DNA of 64,000 nt from CAXMST01 sp963700785 (lineage in GTDB: Bacteria; Actinomycetota; Thermoleophilia; Solirubrobacterales; 70-9), in contig CAVOYZ010000016.1 in assembly GCA_963700785.1 (NCBI GenBank), positions 1 through 64,000 on the forward strand, read 5' to 3'. The notes beneath the pieces were generated by a model, which had not been told where the DNA came from, made no database searches, and saw only the letters and a list, made by a program, of their open reading frames with translations. Made by a program: the position numbers and the translations under genes. Shown here piece after piece: positions 1 through 8,536 of the stretch; the stretch's first letter is position 1, and each line of letters starts with the position of its first letter.

Positions 1-503
1 TCCCCGTCTCCGTCCGCGAGCGGCTCCGGCCCAGCTCCGAGGCGGATCCGGCGGCCGGCGGCCGGCCTACGGAGGCGGAACACGGTCAGATGCGGCCAGT
101 AGGGGCGCTGCTCGGGCCCCAGGGCCCCGAGCGTGACCAGGCCCGCGCTCAGCTCGGCCTGCAGGCGGATCGCCGCGGCGCTTTCGACCTCAAGCGCAAG
201 CAGCCGCGGCCGACGCCTGGGGACCGGAACCGGCTCGGGACGCAGGAGCCCATCCACCGGACGCTGCTCGAGGCGCGCGAGCAGCGCGGCGATCTCCGCG
301 ATCTCAGCCCGCGGGCGCTCGCCGAGGAAGGCCAGCGTCACATGCAGGGCGTCGGGGCGCACCGGGCGCAGGCGATCGTTCTGCGCCGCCGCTCCGGCCT
401 GCCAGCCGGTGATCCGTCCGATCAACGGCTCGGGCAGATCGAGCGCGCAGAAGAGGCGCGCCGTCGGGCGATTGGTGGCCGTGGCCGTAGCCGTGCCGCT
501 CAT
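1..503 (-). CDS. thpR: RNA 2',3'-cyclic phosphodiesterase (2H family), partial at window edge
   Basis: Two-histidine phosphoesterase predicted to hydrolyse RNA 2',3'-cyclic phosphate ends (the family was first named 2'-5' RNA ligase). Read directly on the minus strand: ATG at 503, with the two family motifs HVTLAFLG (His54) and HLTVFRL (His138) at the usual spacing. Only about 145 useful residues are visible before the window edge, so the C-terminus is missing. A TACGGT box at 511-516 lies 7 nt before the ATG and fits a leaderless start. In Deinococcus-type genomes this gene follows cinA; here two plus-strand genes separate it from cinA. The family call is firm; the physiological substrate is not known. 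Confidence 0.8.
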   Translation of the reverse strand, partial: MSGTATATATNRPTARLFCALDLPEPLIGRITGWQAGAAAQNDRLRPVRPDALHVTLAFLGERPRAEIAEIAALLARLEQRPVDGLLRPEPVPVPRRRPRLLALEVESAAAIRLQAELSAGLVTLGALGPEQRPYWPHLTVFRLRRPAAGRRIRLGAGPEPLADGDG

Positions 504-576
504 CGCGACGACCGTATCCGAGCCGACGGCGCGCTTGGGTCACGCGCAGCGACCGGACTGCCTCTAGTCTGCGCCA

Positions 577-1467
577 ATGAGTCGCCCGATCCCGGAGCTC
601 GGGGACACCGCCCATGACTGGGTCGAGGTCAACGGGATCCGCATGCACGTCGCCAGCGCCGGCGAACAGGACGCTGAGCCACTGCTGATGCTGCACGGCT
701 GGCCCGAGCACTGGTGGGTCTGGCGCCACGTGATCGGCCCGCTCAGCGACCGCTACCGGGTGATCTGCCCCGACCTGCGCGGGTTCGGCTGGACCGACGC
801 GCCGGCGGGCAGCTATCTCAAGGCCGACCTCGCCGACGACGTGCTCGCCCTCGCCGACGCGCTCGAGCTCGAGCGCTTCCGGCTCGCCGGCCACGACTGG
901 GGCGGCTTTGCGGGCTTTCAGATCTGCCTGAGGGAGCCCGAGCGCGTCAGTCACTATGTCGCCGCTGGAATCAGCCACCCGTGGGTCCGCGCCGACCAAG
1001 CGGGGATCGCGGAGCGGCTCGGACTGCTGGCCCGCTTCTGGTACATGTTCGTGATCGCCTCGCCGCTGACCGGACAACAGGTCGTGCAGCGCGTCCCGGC
1101 CTTCATGCGGGCGATTCTGACCCGCGGTGCGACCCGCCCCGACACCTTCAGCGCCGCGGACCTCGAGACCTTCGTCTCGCAGTGGTCGGAGCCCGATCGG
1201 GCGCGCGCCTGCGTCGCCCTCTACCGGACGTTCTTGACCCGCGAGTTCGGCGAGATAGCCCGTGGCGCCTACGCCGACCGGACCCTGACCCAGCCGACCG
1301 TGCTGCTGGTCGGCGAGCACGATCCCGTGATCCGGGCCGAGAGCCTGCGCGGGGCCGAGGCCAACGCTCCCCGTCTCGAGGTCCGCGAGCTGGCGGGGGT
1401 CGGCCACTGGGTCCCCGAGGAGGCTCCCGAGGCGATGCTGGAGGCGCTTGCAGGGGCGGATCACTGA
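577..1467 (+). CDS. alpha/beta hydrolase, epoxide-hydrolase-like
   Basis: Alpha/beta-fold hydrolase of 296 residues. The oxyanion motif HGWPE is at residues 40-44. The nucleophile elbow GHDWGG carries Asp107 instead of serine, the hallmark of epoxide hydrolases and haloalkane dehalogenases. Asp249 in GEHDP and His277 in VGHW complete a plausible triad. HGWPE with GHDWGG favours an epoxide hydrolase over a dehalogenase, but the substrate cannot be read from sequence. The start is supported by a TAGTCT box at 565-570, 6 nt before the ATG, consistent with a leaderless transcript. It is divergent from thpR and is followed by the FG-GAP protein, which has its own box. Confidence 0.85.
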   Translation: MSRPIPELGDTAHDWVEVNGIRMHVASAGEQDAEPLLMLHGWPEHWWVWRHVIGPLSDRYRVICPDLRGFGWTDAPAGSYLKADLADDVLALADALELERFRLAGHDWGGFAGFQICLREPERVSHYVAAGISHPWVRADQAGIAERLGLLARFWYMFVIASPLTGQQVVQRVPAFMRAILTRGATRPDTFSAADLETFVSQWSEPDRARACVALYRTFLTREFGEIARGAYADRTLTQPTVLLVGEHDPVIRAESLRGAEANAPRLEVRELAGVGHWVPEEAPEAMLEALAGADH

Positions 1468-1526
1468 CCGGCCACCGCCACCGGCGGTGGCCGGCAGACC
1501 GATCGATGGCCTCTAGACTGAACGCA

Positions 1527-3608
1527 ATGGTGGGCTTGAAGGGGCGGATCAGGGTGGGAGCAACGGCCGTCGCGGTCGCCGGATTGCTCAACTGGGGCGC
1601 GGAGCAGTCTCCCGCGAGCCTGGGCGACTCACGCAACGCCGGCGAGGTCCGGTTCGGGTTCCCGGAGTTCGCACCCGGGGCGGGACCGTTCGACCGGATC
1701 AACGCCCGCCCGGTGGGTGACATGACGGGGGACGGCATCGGCGAGGTCGCGATCGCCCCCGGCCCGCGCTTCGTTCCCGATGACCTCGACGCAGTCTGGG
1801 TGAAGCGGGGCGAGGCCTCCAGCCCGGGCAGCTCGGAGGCCTCGACGGCATTCCGGGTACTGGCACCGGTGGACCTGACGCGGACTGAGATCGCCGGGAT
1901 CTCCGATCTCAACGGCGACGACCGCGCCGAGCTTGCCGTCTCCGACGGGGACGACGTCTTCGTGGTCTTCGGCAGAGACGACGGGGCGACCGTCGACGTA
2001 GAAAGCCTCGGGAGCGCCGGGTTCCGGATCGCCAACGCCGGCGTCTCCAGGACGGGGGGACTGCTGGGGCCCGGTGACGTCGACGGCGACGGGCGGGGGG
2101 ACATCGCCTTCTCGCCGTACAAGCGGGCCCAGGTCTTCTTCTCACCCGACGACCCGGCCGGCCAGACGTTCGACGCCGCGGCGGGCGGCCCCCTGTTCGA
2201 GACGTTCGACACCGCCGACAGCGACAGCACGCCGACGCTCGCGGCACCCGGCGACCTCGACTCCGACGGCGCCGACGAGCTCGTGGTTTTCACGGGTAAC
2301 GCCGGCAGGGGTACGCCTGGAGCAGCGACGACCGTTATGGACTTCCGCCCCGGGGAGTCGAGCGATCTCTCTGACATGGCCACAGCGGGTCGGGGCTCGA
2401 TCTATCGCTGGCCGACCAGTTTCGGGGCCCGGATCGTCGGCGACGTCAACGGAGACGGGCGCCGTGACCTCTCGGTCTCCAGCGGTGGTTCGACCTTCCT
2501 CGTCTACGTGGGCGGCAGCGGCACGGACCGGGACGTGAGCGATCCCCAACCCGGCGAGGGAAAGCTGCTCGAGGACGTGGGGCGTCAGCTGACCGACATC
2601 GGGGACATGGACGGAGATGGCAAGGACGACCTCACCGACCCCCAGTTCATGTGGCTGACCGGCGCTCAGGACTTGGCCGACCCTGGCGAGTGGTGGCCCC
2701 AGTACTTCTTAAGCAGATTCCGCTTTACGGGCCTCGACCTCGTCGACACTATCCCCGACGAGACCGGCGACGGGCTTCCCGAGCTGCTCACGTCCCGCGG
2801 CGACAGGGATGCCGAAAGAGTGGTGACGGGTTGGGTCGTACAGACCTTTCACAGCCTCGCGCTCGCCCCGATCGAACTGGCGAAGCCGGGCGTCGACGAC
2901 ACGGGCGACTACGTCGTCGTCACGCTGCGCGGACTGGTGAGGATCACGCCGGCGCTGCAGGCGCGACTCACGGACCCGTACGCCAGACCCGAGGTAACGG
3001 TCGAGAACGGGACCCAGTTCTCGGGCGGGAGCTTCGATCGAACGACGGGCAGGATCGAGATCCAGATGCCCGCGGAGCTGATCGCCTCCTCGGAGGATCA
3101 GGGCGAGCGGGTTCGTATTCAGGTGGCGATCGAGAACGACAACGTCCCTGTTGCGATCAGCCAACCACAGTCGCTCCTGATCGACTTCGACCCCGGCGAC
3201 GGCTTCTACAACCTGATCTTCGGCGGGGCCGAGAACGACACGCTGCCCGGCACCCCAGAGCCGGACGGGATCGAGGGCCGCCGCGGCGACGACAGGCTGT
3301 TCGGTCGCGGCATGGGCGACCGCCTGCTCGGTGGCCCCGGCCGAGACCGCCTACGCGGCGCCAGCGGCGACGACCTGCTCGTCGGGGGCCCGGGAAGAGA
3401 CGTCCTGATCGGCGGCCCCGGCAAGGACGTCCTGATCGGCGGCCCCGGCAAGGACGTCCTCCGCTGCGGCAGGGGCCGGGACGAAGCCCAGAAGGTCGGC
3501 CCGGGCGACAAGACCCGCGGCTGCGAGCGCGTACGTCGCAAGGGGAACGGAAGCGCTGAGCGGCGGGCTGAGCGAGGCCCTGCAGGAAGGCGATCAGATC
3601 GCCGCTGA
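1527..3608 (+). CDS. secreted FG-GAP / hemolysin-type calcium-binding repeat protein
   Basis: About 693 residues. A basic start followed by a hydrophobic stretch (residues 1-30) looks like a signal peptide. Roughly residues 50-430 carry at least six Asp/Gly-rich FG-GAP (beta-propeller) calcium loops of the type DVDGDGRGDIAF and DMDGDGKDDL. Residues about 570-650 hold RTX-like nonapeptides (GGPGKDVLI, GGPGRDVLI) in near-identical 27-base tandem repeats at 3388-3462. A likely extracellular calcium-stabilised protein of unknown ligand. Start chosen at 1527 because a TAGACT box (1514-1519) lies 7 nt upstream; the in-frame ATG at 1506 lies before that box. The last ~20 residues after CERVRRKG look unlike the family and overlap a minus-strand coding signal. 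Confidence 0.8.
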   Translation: MVGLKGRIRVGATAVAVAGLLNWGAEQSPASLGDSRNAGEVRFGFPEFAPGAGPFDRINARPVGDMTGDGIGEVAIAPGPRFVPDDLDAVWVKRGEASSPGSSEASTAFRVLAPVDLTRTEIAGISDLNGDDRAELAVSDGDDVFVVFGRDDGATVDVESLGSAGFRIANAGVSRTGGLLGPGDVDGDGRGDIAFSPYKRAQVFFSPDDPAGQTFDAAAGGPLFETFDTADSDSTPTLAAPGDLDSDGADELVVFTGNAGRGTPGAATTVMDFRPGESSDLSDMATAGRGSIYRWPTSFGARIVGDVNGDGRRDLSVSSGGSTFLVYVGGSGTDRDVSDPQPGEGKLLEDVGRQLTDIGDMDGDGKDDLTDPQFMWLTGAQDLADPGEWWPQYFLSRFRFTGLDLVDTIPDETGDGLPELLTSRGDRDAERVVTGWVVQTFHSLALAPIELAKPGVDDTGDYVVVTLRGLVRITPALQARLTDPYARPEVTVENGTQFSGGSFDRTTGRIEIQMPAELIASSEDQGERVRIQVAIENDNVPVAISQPQSLLIDFDPGDGFYNLIFGGAENDTLPGTPEPDGIEGRRGDDRLFGRGMGDRLLGGPGRDRLRGASGDDLLVGGPGRDVLIGGPGKDVLIGGPGKDVLRCGRGRDEAQKVGPGDKTRGCERVRRKGNGSAERRAERGPAGRRSDRR

Positions 3609-3788
3609 GCAGCTCGATCTCCCCCGCGCAGTCGCTCCAGAGCCGGTGGCGGGGCACGAGCCAGGCCGGGAGCGCGGCCGAGGTCGCCCGCGGCGGATCG
3701 CCCAGCGCGTCGCCCGCAGGCGGGCCCGCAGCTGATCCAGCACCCCGGCCGCGAACCTCGGTTCGAACGGCTCGGGCGCGTCGCTCAA
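3594..3788 (-). pseudogene. coding-like remnant downstream of cinA with an apparent frame change
   Basis: A TTG start at 3788 overlaps the cinA stop (TTGA) and opens a frame beginning LSDAPEPFEPRFAAGVLDQL. After about 25 codons the coding signal (third positions nearly all G/C) moves to another minus frame, reading AGDALGDPPRATSAALP then GEIELLSGDLIAFLQGLA, and it fades near 3560 inside the 3' end of the convergent FG-GAP gene. This is what a single-base indel near 3710-3720 in a small real gene would look like. I do not recognise the protein. It could be a degraded gene, a sequencing error, or a chance open frame. Confidence 0.4.
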
Positions 3789-5077
3789 AGCGGCAGCTCC
3801 TCGCCGCGCAGGAGCCTGCGCAGCATGTGCAGGGAGACGCTCACCGAGCGGTCGCGGACGTCGCCGCGGCCGCCGGGCAGCTTCGGATCGCGGGCCAGCA
3901 CGCGGCCCTCGGCGGTCTTCACGCAGATGCAGACGTAGCCCACCGGCTTCTCCTCGGTGCCGCCGTCGGGCCCGGCGACGCCGGTGACGCCGACGGCGGT
4001 GTCGGCGCCGAAGCGGGCCAGGGCACCATCGGCCATCGCCAGCGCGACCTCGGGCGATACCGCCCCGTGGGTTGCGATCAGCTCCTCCGGCACGTCGAGC
4101 AGCTCCGCCTTCGCCTCGTTCGAGTAGGCGACGACGCCGCCGGTGAAATATGCGGAGGACCCGGGCCGGTCGGTGATCCGCGCCGCGAGCAGCCCCGCGG
4201 TGCACGACTCTGCCAGCGCCAGGCGCCGGCCCGAGAGCGCCGCGGCGACGAGATCGTCGATCGTCTCGCCCCGCTCCGTGTAGATGAAGCTCTCGTGGCG
4301 GACCCGGAGACCGGTGAACAGGCCCTCGAGCAGTCCGTGGTCGTCGGCGAGATAGCGGACGTCGATCTCGAGCTCGGCGCCGCGGCGCAGGCAGGTCGTG
4401 ATCTCGAGTCGCTCGATCGGCAGCTCGGCCCCGATCTCCCGCAGGCTCTTCGCCAGGGTCGACTCAGGCACGCCGAACATCTTCATCGACGCCGTCTGCA
4501 GGGCCGGGGCGCGCTCGATCTGCGCGGCGACCTGATCGGTGGCGATCGCCCGCTCCCACATCCCCTGAAGCTCGCGCGGCGGTCCCGGGAGCACGATCAC
4601 CACCGCCTCGCCGGCCGGAACCACGAGCCCCGGGGCGGTGCCGACCGGGTCGAGGGCGATCGCTCCCTCCGGGACCATCGCCTGCTTTCGGGTGCCCTCC
4701 CTGACCCCCTCGGGGTCGAACTTCATCCGCCGCGCGAACTCCTCGATGATCGCCGTGATCTTCGCCTCCATCGACTCGTCGAGGCGCAGCGTACGACCCG
4801 CGAAGCGGGCGACGACCTCCGCGGTCAGGTCGTCGGCTGTCGGCCCGAGGCCGCCGGTGGTGACGATCAGGTCCATCCCGCGCTCGGCGAGGAAGCTCAG
4901 CGCCGCCTCGAGATCCTCGGGCCGATCGCCGACCACGGTGAGATGCGCGACCTCCACCCCGAGCTCACCGAGCCGCTCGGAGACCCAGGGTCCGTTGCGG
5001 TCGCTCGTCCTCCCGGTCAGCACCTCGGTCCCGGTGACGATGATCCCCGCCCGGACCGCCGACTCGGCCCCGCTCAT
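3785..5077 (-). CDS. cinA: CinA-family protein (MoaB/MoeA-like domain plus NMN amidohydrolase domain)
   Basis: Two-domain protein of 430 residues. The N-terminal molybdopterin-binding-like domain has TTGGLGPTADD (residues 73-83). The C-terminal CinA/PncC domain starts near 280 with LALAESCTAGLLA (likely catalytic Ser291) and includes GVTGVAGPDGGT. In other bacteria the family hydrolyses nicotinamide mononucleotide in pyridine-nucleotide salvage, and the N-terminal half acts on ADP-ribose; a competence link is known only in some species. The start ATG overlaps the stop of the upstream RodZ-like gene by 4 nt, so the two are probably translationally coupled. Full length and intact. Confidence 0.9.
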   Translation of the reverse strand: MSGAESAVRAGIIVTGTEVLTGRTSDRNGPWVSERLGELGVEVAHLTVVGDRPEDLEAALSFLAERGMDLIVTTGGLGPTADDLTAEVVARFAGRTLRLDESMEAKITAIIEEFARRMKFDPEGVREGTRKQAMVPEGAIALDPVGTAPGLVVPAGEAVVIVLPGPPRELQGMWERAIATDQVAAQIERAPALQTASMKMFGVPESTLAKSLREIGAELPIERLEITTCLRRGAELEIDVRYLADDHGLLEGLFTGLRVRHESFIYTERGETIDDLVAAALSGRRLALAESCTAGLLAARITDRPGSSAYFTGGVVAYSNEAKAELLDVPEELIATHGAVSPEVALAMADGALARFGADTAVGVTGVAGPDGGTEEKPVGYVCICVKTAEGRVLARDPKLPGGRGDVRDRSVSVSLHMLRRLLRGEELPL

Positions 5078-5862
5078 GGGCAGCCGGGCCCGCGGTACTC
5101 GATGTCGCGAATGCCCTTCGAATCGGCCTCGAAGCTCGCGTCCTCGGTCACCTCGAGCTTCTTCTCGTTCTTGCCGACGACGAGCTTTACGCTGCCGGGG
5201 CCGAGCGTCAGGCGGTAGCGCTTGTCGCCGCTGAACTGCTCCTTGGTCCCGGCCTGGAGCAGCAGATTGTCGATCAGCGTCGTATCGCTGCCGGCGACCA
5301 GGCAGACCTCGACGGCCGTCAGCGCCCGCAGCGACAGGTCCTCGGGGCTGAGCCCGCCGCCCTGCTTCTCGCTCTGCTTCTTGATCTGCTTCGCCGCCTT
5401 CTTCGCCTGCTTGCCGTTGCCGCCCGCGGGGGTCGTCTCCGGGGAGGAGTCATCCCCGCCGCCGAGCAGTCCGATCAGGATCAAGACGACGACGATCGCG
5501 GCGAGCGCCGCGACGATCACCGCCGCGCGCGGAAAGCGTCGCTCCGCCCCGGAGCGCTGCCGCGCGCTGAGCGGCGACTCCGACGGCGGCGAGCCGGCAA
5601 CGGCCTCCGCGTCCCCGTAGCGCCGCCGGTACTCGTCGACGAGCATCTCCCCGTCGAGGCCGAGCACCTGCCCGTAGGTGCGGAGGAAGCCGCGCACGTA
5701 GGCGGGCGCGGGAAGCGTCTCCCAATCTTCGTTCTCGAGCGCCCGGATGTACTTGGCGCGGATCTTGGTCCGCTCCTCGACCTCGCGGACCTCCATCCCG
5801 TAGCGGCGACGCGCATCGCGGAGCGTCGCCCCGATCTCAATGCGGCCGTCTGCGGGGCTCAT
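5074..5862 (-). CDS. RodZ-like membrane protein: N-terminal HTH, one TM helix, C-terminal DUF4115-type domain
   Basis: 262 residues. A helix-turn-helix_25 domain (about residues 10-80: LRDARRRYGMEVREVEERT, then AYVRGFLRTYGQVLGLD) is followed by a low-complexity linker, one transmembrane helix (about 112-133), an Ala/Lys-rich stretch, and a C-terminal beta domain (about 170-262). This is the architecture of RodZ, which links MreB to the cell wall in rods. In actinobacteria lacking MreB the role is less clear, so no gene symbol is given. It lies between ftsK and cinA, 40 bases after ftsK and overlapping cinA by 4, which matches a common actinobacterial gene order. Confidence 0.82.
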   Translation of the reverse strand: MSPADGRIEIGATLRDARRRYGMEVREVEERTKIRAKYIRALENEDWETLPAPAYVRGFLRTYGQVLGLDGEMLVDEYRRRYGDAEAVAGSPPSESPLSARQRSGAERRFPRAAVIVAALAAIVVVLILIGLLGGGDDSSPETTPAGGNGKQAKKAAKQIKKQSEKQGGGLSPEDLSLRALTAVEVCLVAGSDTTLIDNLLLQAGTKEQFSGDKRYRLTLGPGSVKLVVGKNEKKLEVTEDASFEADSKGIRDIEYRGPGCP

Positions 5863-5902
5863 CGACGCTCAGTATTGCGGGGGCGGCAGCATCGCTGCGC
5901 CC

Positions 5903-8431
5903 TCAGTGCGAGACCGGTGCGGGCTCGGCCTCGCCGGTCGGGGGCCCGTCGCCGTCATCGGCGGCCGGGCCGCCGGCGAGGATCCGCGGCACGTCGGCGT
6001 GGCTGATCAGCACCTGGCGGGGCTTCGAGCCCTCGTAGCCGCTGATCACGCCGCGACGCTCGAGCATGTCGATCAAGCGGCCGGCGCGGGTGTAGCCGAC
6101 CCGGAGCCGGCGCTGGATCATCGAGACCGAGGCCGTGTCGGTCTCGACGCAGATCCTGATCGCGTCCTCGAGCAGATCGTCCTCGTCGGGGCTGAACTCG
6201 CCGCCGTTCGGATCCGGATCGGGCTCGGGCCGCGCCTCGAGCAGCTCGACATCGAAGTTCGGCTGACCCTGGCGGCTCCAGCAGGAGACGACCTTGGCGA
6301 TCTCCTCCTCGGTGATGAACGCGCCCTGCACCCGCTGCAGCTTCGATGAGCCGACCGGCCGGAACAGCATGTCGCCCTGGCCGAGCAGCGACTCGGCCCC
6401 GCCCTGGTCGAGGATCACCCTGGAGTCGATCTGCGAGGCGACCGCGAAGGCGATCCGGGCCGGAATGTTGACCTTGATCGTGCCGGTGATGATGTCGGTC
6501 GACGGCCGCTGGGTCGCGAGGATCAGGTGGATGCCGACCGCCCTCGACTTCTGCGCGAGGCGGATGATCGCGTCCTCGACCTCGGCCGGAGCGACCATCA
6601 TCAGATCCGCAAGCTCGTCGATCACGCAGAGGATGTGCGGCAGGGCGGGCTCGCCCTTGGCGGCCCGGGTCTTGTTCAGCTCATCGAGGTTCCGCGCCCG
6701 CGCCTCACCCATCACCGAGTAGCGGGACTCCATCTCGCCGATCAGGTTCTCGAGCACGTTCGCCGCGATCCGCGGCGAGGTGACGACCGGAGTCAGCAGG
6801 TGCGGGACCGAGTCGTAGTGGTTGAGCTCGACCTGCTTGGGGTCGACCAGCACCAGCCGCAGCTCGTTCGGGGAGCTGTGCAGGAGCATCGAGGTGAGAA
6901 TCGTGTTCACGCACCCCGACTTGCCCGAGCCGGTCGTGCCGGCGATCAGGATGTGCGGCATCTTCGCCAGGTCCGTCCAGATCGCCTGCCCGGAGATGTC
7001 CTTGCCGAGCCAGCAGGCGAGCGGGCTGGAGTCCTTCGGCCGACCCTGGTAGATGTCGCCGAGCCGGACCAGCTTGCGCTTGCTGTTAGGGACCTCGACC
7101 CCGACCGCCCGCTTGCCCGGGATCGGGGCGAGGATCCGGATGTCGGTCGAGGCGAGCGCGTAGGCGAGGTCGTCCTTGAGCTGAGCGATCTTCCCGACCT
7201 TCGTGCCCGGCGCCAGCTGCAGCTCGAAGCGGCTCACGTGCGGTCCGGTGACGGTGCCGACGAGCTGCGCCTCGATCCCGAAGTGCCCGAGGGCCTCGAG
7301 CAGGGCCCGCGCGGTTGCCTCCATGTCGCGCTTGTCGGGACCGTGGTCCTTGCCGCCCCGGCGCAGGACCTTGGTCGGCGGCAGCTTGTAGTCGATCTCC
7401 TCGGACTCGGTGATGCCGCCTTCAGTTCGCCGCGCCCCCATCGGCGTCCGCGCGATCTCGATCTCCGCCGGCCCCTCGGGCAGCGCCGCCGCGGCGCCGG
7501 GGTCACCCGCAACCTCGACCGCGTCGACCCCCTCGCCCGCGGTCGCGGGCTCGTCGATCGCCGCGGTCTCGTCCGTCGCCGCGGCGGGGCCCGGCTCGGC
7601 GACTGCCTCCTCCTCCTCCTCGAGATCGATCGTCTCGCCTGGTTCCTCGAAGATCGTCTCGGTCCGCGGGTCGTGGGCGCCGACCGGGTAGGTGAGCTGC
7701 TCGCCGCGGTCCGCGGCCGGCCCGCCCCGCACCTGTCTCGCGGTCCGCGCCAGATCGCCGGTCGCATCTCGCGCCCGGCGGCCGGCCGCAGCGCCGGAGC
7801 GCAGCAGGCCGGCGATCGGGCGACCGCTGAGCAGCAGCAGCCCGCTGACCACCATCAGCACCGCGATGATGTGCGCCCCGACGGCCTGGAACAGCGTCGC
7901 TGCGGCCCAGTAGAGGACCTCGCCGACGGCGCCGCCGTGCTCGGTGAAGTAGTCGGGGCTGAAGTACTCGTTGCCGCGGACGGGCTGATCGGGCCCGAGC
8001 CCTGCGGTCTCGGCGGCGAAGGCGAGCAGCAGGCCGGCGACGAGCAGCACCGCGCCCGCGTTGAGCGCGCCCGGGTAGCGGACGAAAGGCCGCATCACCA
8101 ATGCGGCACCGACTCCGGCCAGGATCATCGGCAGCGCGTAGGCGGCCGCCCCGGCGAGCCAGGTCAGGGCGGTCTCGAGCGCCTCCCCCACCTTGCCCCC
8201 GTCCCAGCCCCCGTAGAGGACGAATCCGAGATACAGCGCGACGGCGAGACAGCCGAGGCCGATCAGGTCGAGATGTCGCTGCTCGAGCTCCCGCGGCGAC
8301 ACGCTGCGGGCCGATCTCTTCGGCGGCTTGGGCCGCGGCTTGCGCGCAGGCTTGCGCGCGCCGGAGCGTCCCCCACGCCTGGAGCCTGCTCCGCCGCGCT
8401 TGTCTGAGCGCAGGGACGGGATCAATGACAT
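5903..8431 (-). CDS. ftsK: DNA translocase FtsK/SpoIIIE
   Basis: 842-residue DNA translocase that pumps chromosomal DNA through the division septum. A very basic N-terminus (residues 10-45) precedes about four membrane segments (roughly 56-75, 90-118, 122-142, 172-204), an acidic linker, and the motor. The motor has Walker A GTTGSGKS at 498-505, the Walker B region CVIDELADLMM and the DNA-binding gamma winged helix at the C-terminus (SVSMIQRRLRVGYTRAGRLIDMLE, given here as family evidence in two parts: SVSMIQRRLRVGY and TRAGRLIDMLE). ATG at 8431 is the first start after the divergent response regulator. It heads the ftsK - RodZ-like - cinA run on the minus strand. Confidence 0.95.
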   Translation of the reverse strand: MSLIPSLRSDKRGGAGSRRGGRSGARKPARKPRPKPPKRSARSVSPRELEQRHLDLIGLGCLAVALYLGFVLYGGWDGGKVGEALETALTWLAGAAAYALPMILAGVGAALVMRPFVRYPGALNAGAVLLVAGLLLAFAAETAGLGPDQPVRGNEYFSPDYFTEHGGAVGEVLYWAAATLFQAVGAHIIAVLMVVSGLLLLSGRPIAGLLRSGAAAGRRARDATGDLARTARQVRGGPAADRGEQLTYPVGAHDPRTETIFEEPGETIDLEEEEEAVAEPGPAAATDETAAIDEPATAGEGVDAVEVAGDPGAAAALPEGPAEIEIARTPMGARRTEGGITESEEIDYKLPPTKVLRRGGKDHGPDKRDMEATARALLEALGHFGIEAQLVGTVTGPHVSRFELQLAPGTKVGKIAQLKDDLAYALASTDIRILAPIPGKRAVGVEVPNSKRKLVRLGDIYQGRPKDSSPLACWLGKDISGQAIWTDLAKMPHILIAGTTGSGKSGCVNTILTSMLLHSSPNELRLVLVDPKQVELNHYDSVPHLLTPVVTSPRIAANVLENLIGEMESRYSVMGEARARNLDELNKTRAAKGEPALPHILCVIDELADLMMVAPAEVEDAIIRLAQKSRAVGIHLILATQRPSTDIITGTIKVNIPARIAFAVASQIDSRVILDQGGAESLLGQGDMLFRPVGSSKLQRVQGAFITEEEIAKVVSCWSRQGQPNFDVELLEARPEPDPDPNGGEFSPDEDDLLEDAIRICVETDTASVSMIQRRLRVGYTRAGRLIDMLERRGVISGYEGSKPRQVLISHADVPRILAGGPAADDGDGPPTGEAEPAPVSH

Positions 8432-8536
8432 TCGTGGGCACCCCTTCGACGCCGGGCGCCCGTCCCCTGCGCAACCGGCGCACCGGGCGAGCGCCCGCCT
8501 TAGAAAGCGTGAAGGTTGATCTTTAAGATTGGTCAG

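Noticed and set aside
714..1526. Upstream part of the open frame that continues into the FG-GAP gene
   Set aside because: It overlaps the alpha/beta hydrolase in another frame and is Arg/Pro-rich; the TANNNT box and signal peptide place the start at 1527.
3157..3657. 166-codon minus-strand frame within the FG-GAP gene
   Set aside because: Most of it is the antisense of RTX repeats; only its first ~30 codons carry the coding signal discussed for the remnant.
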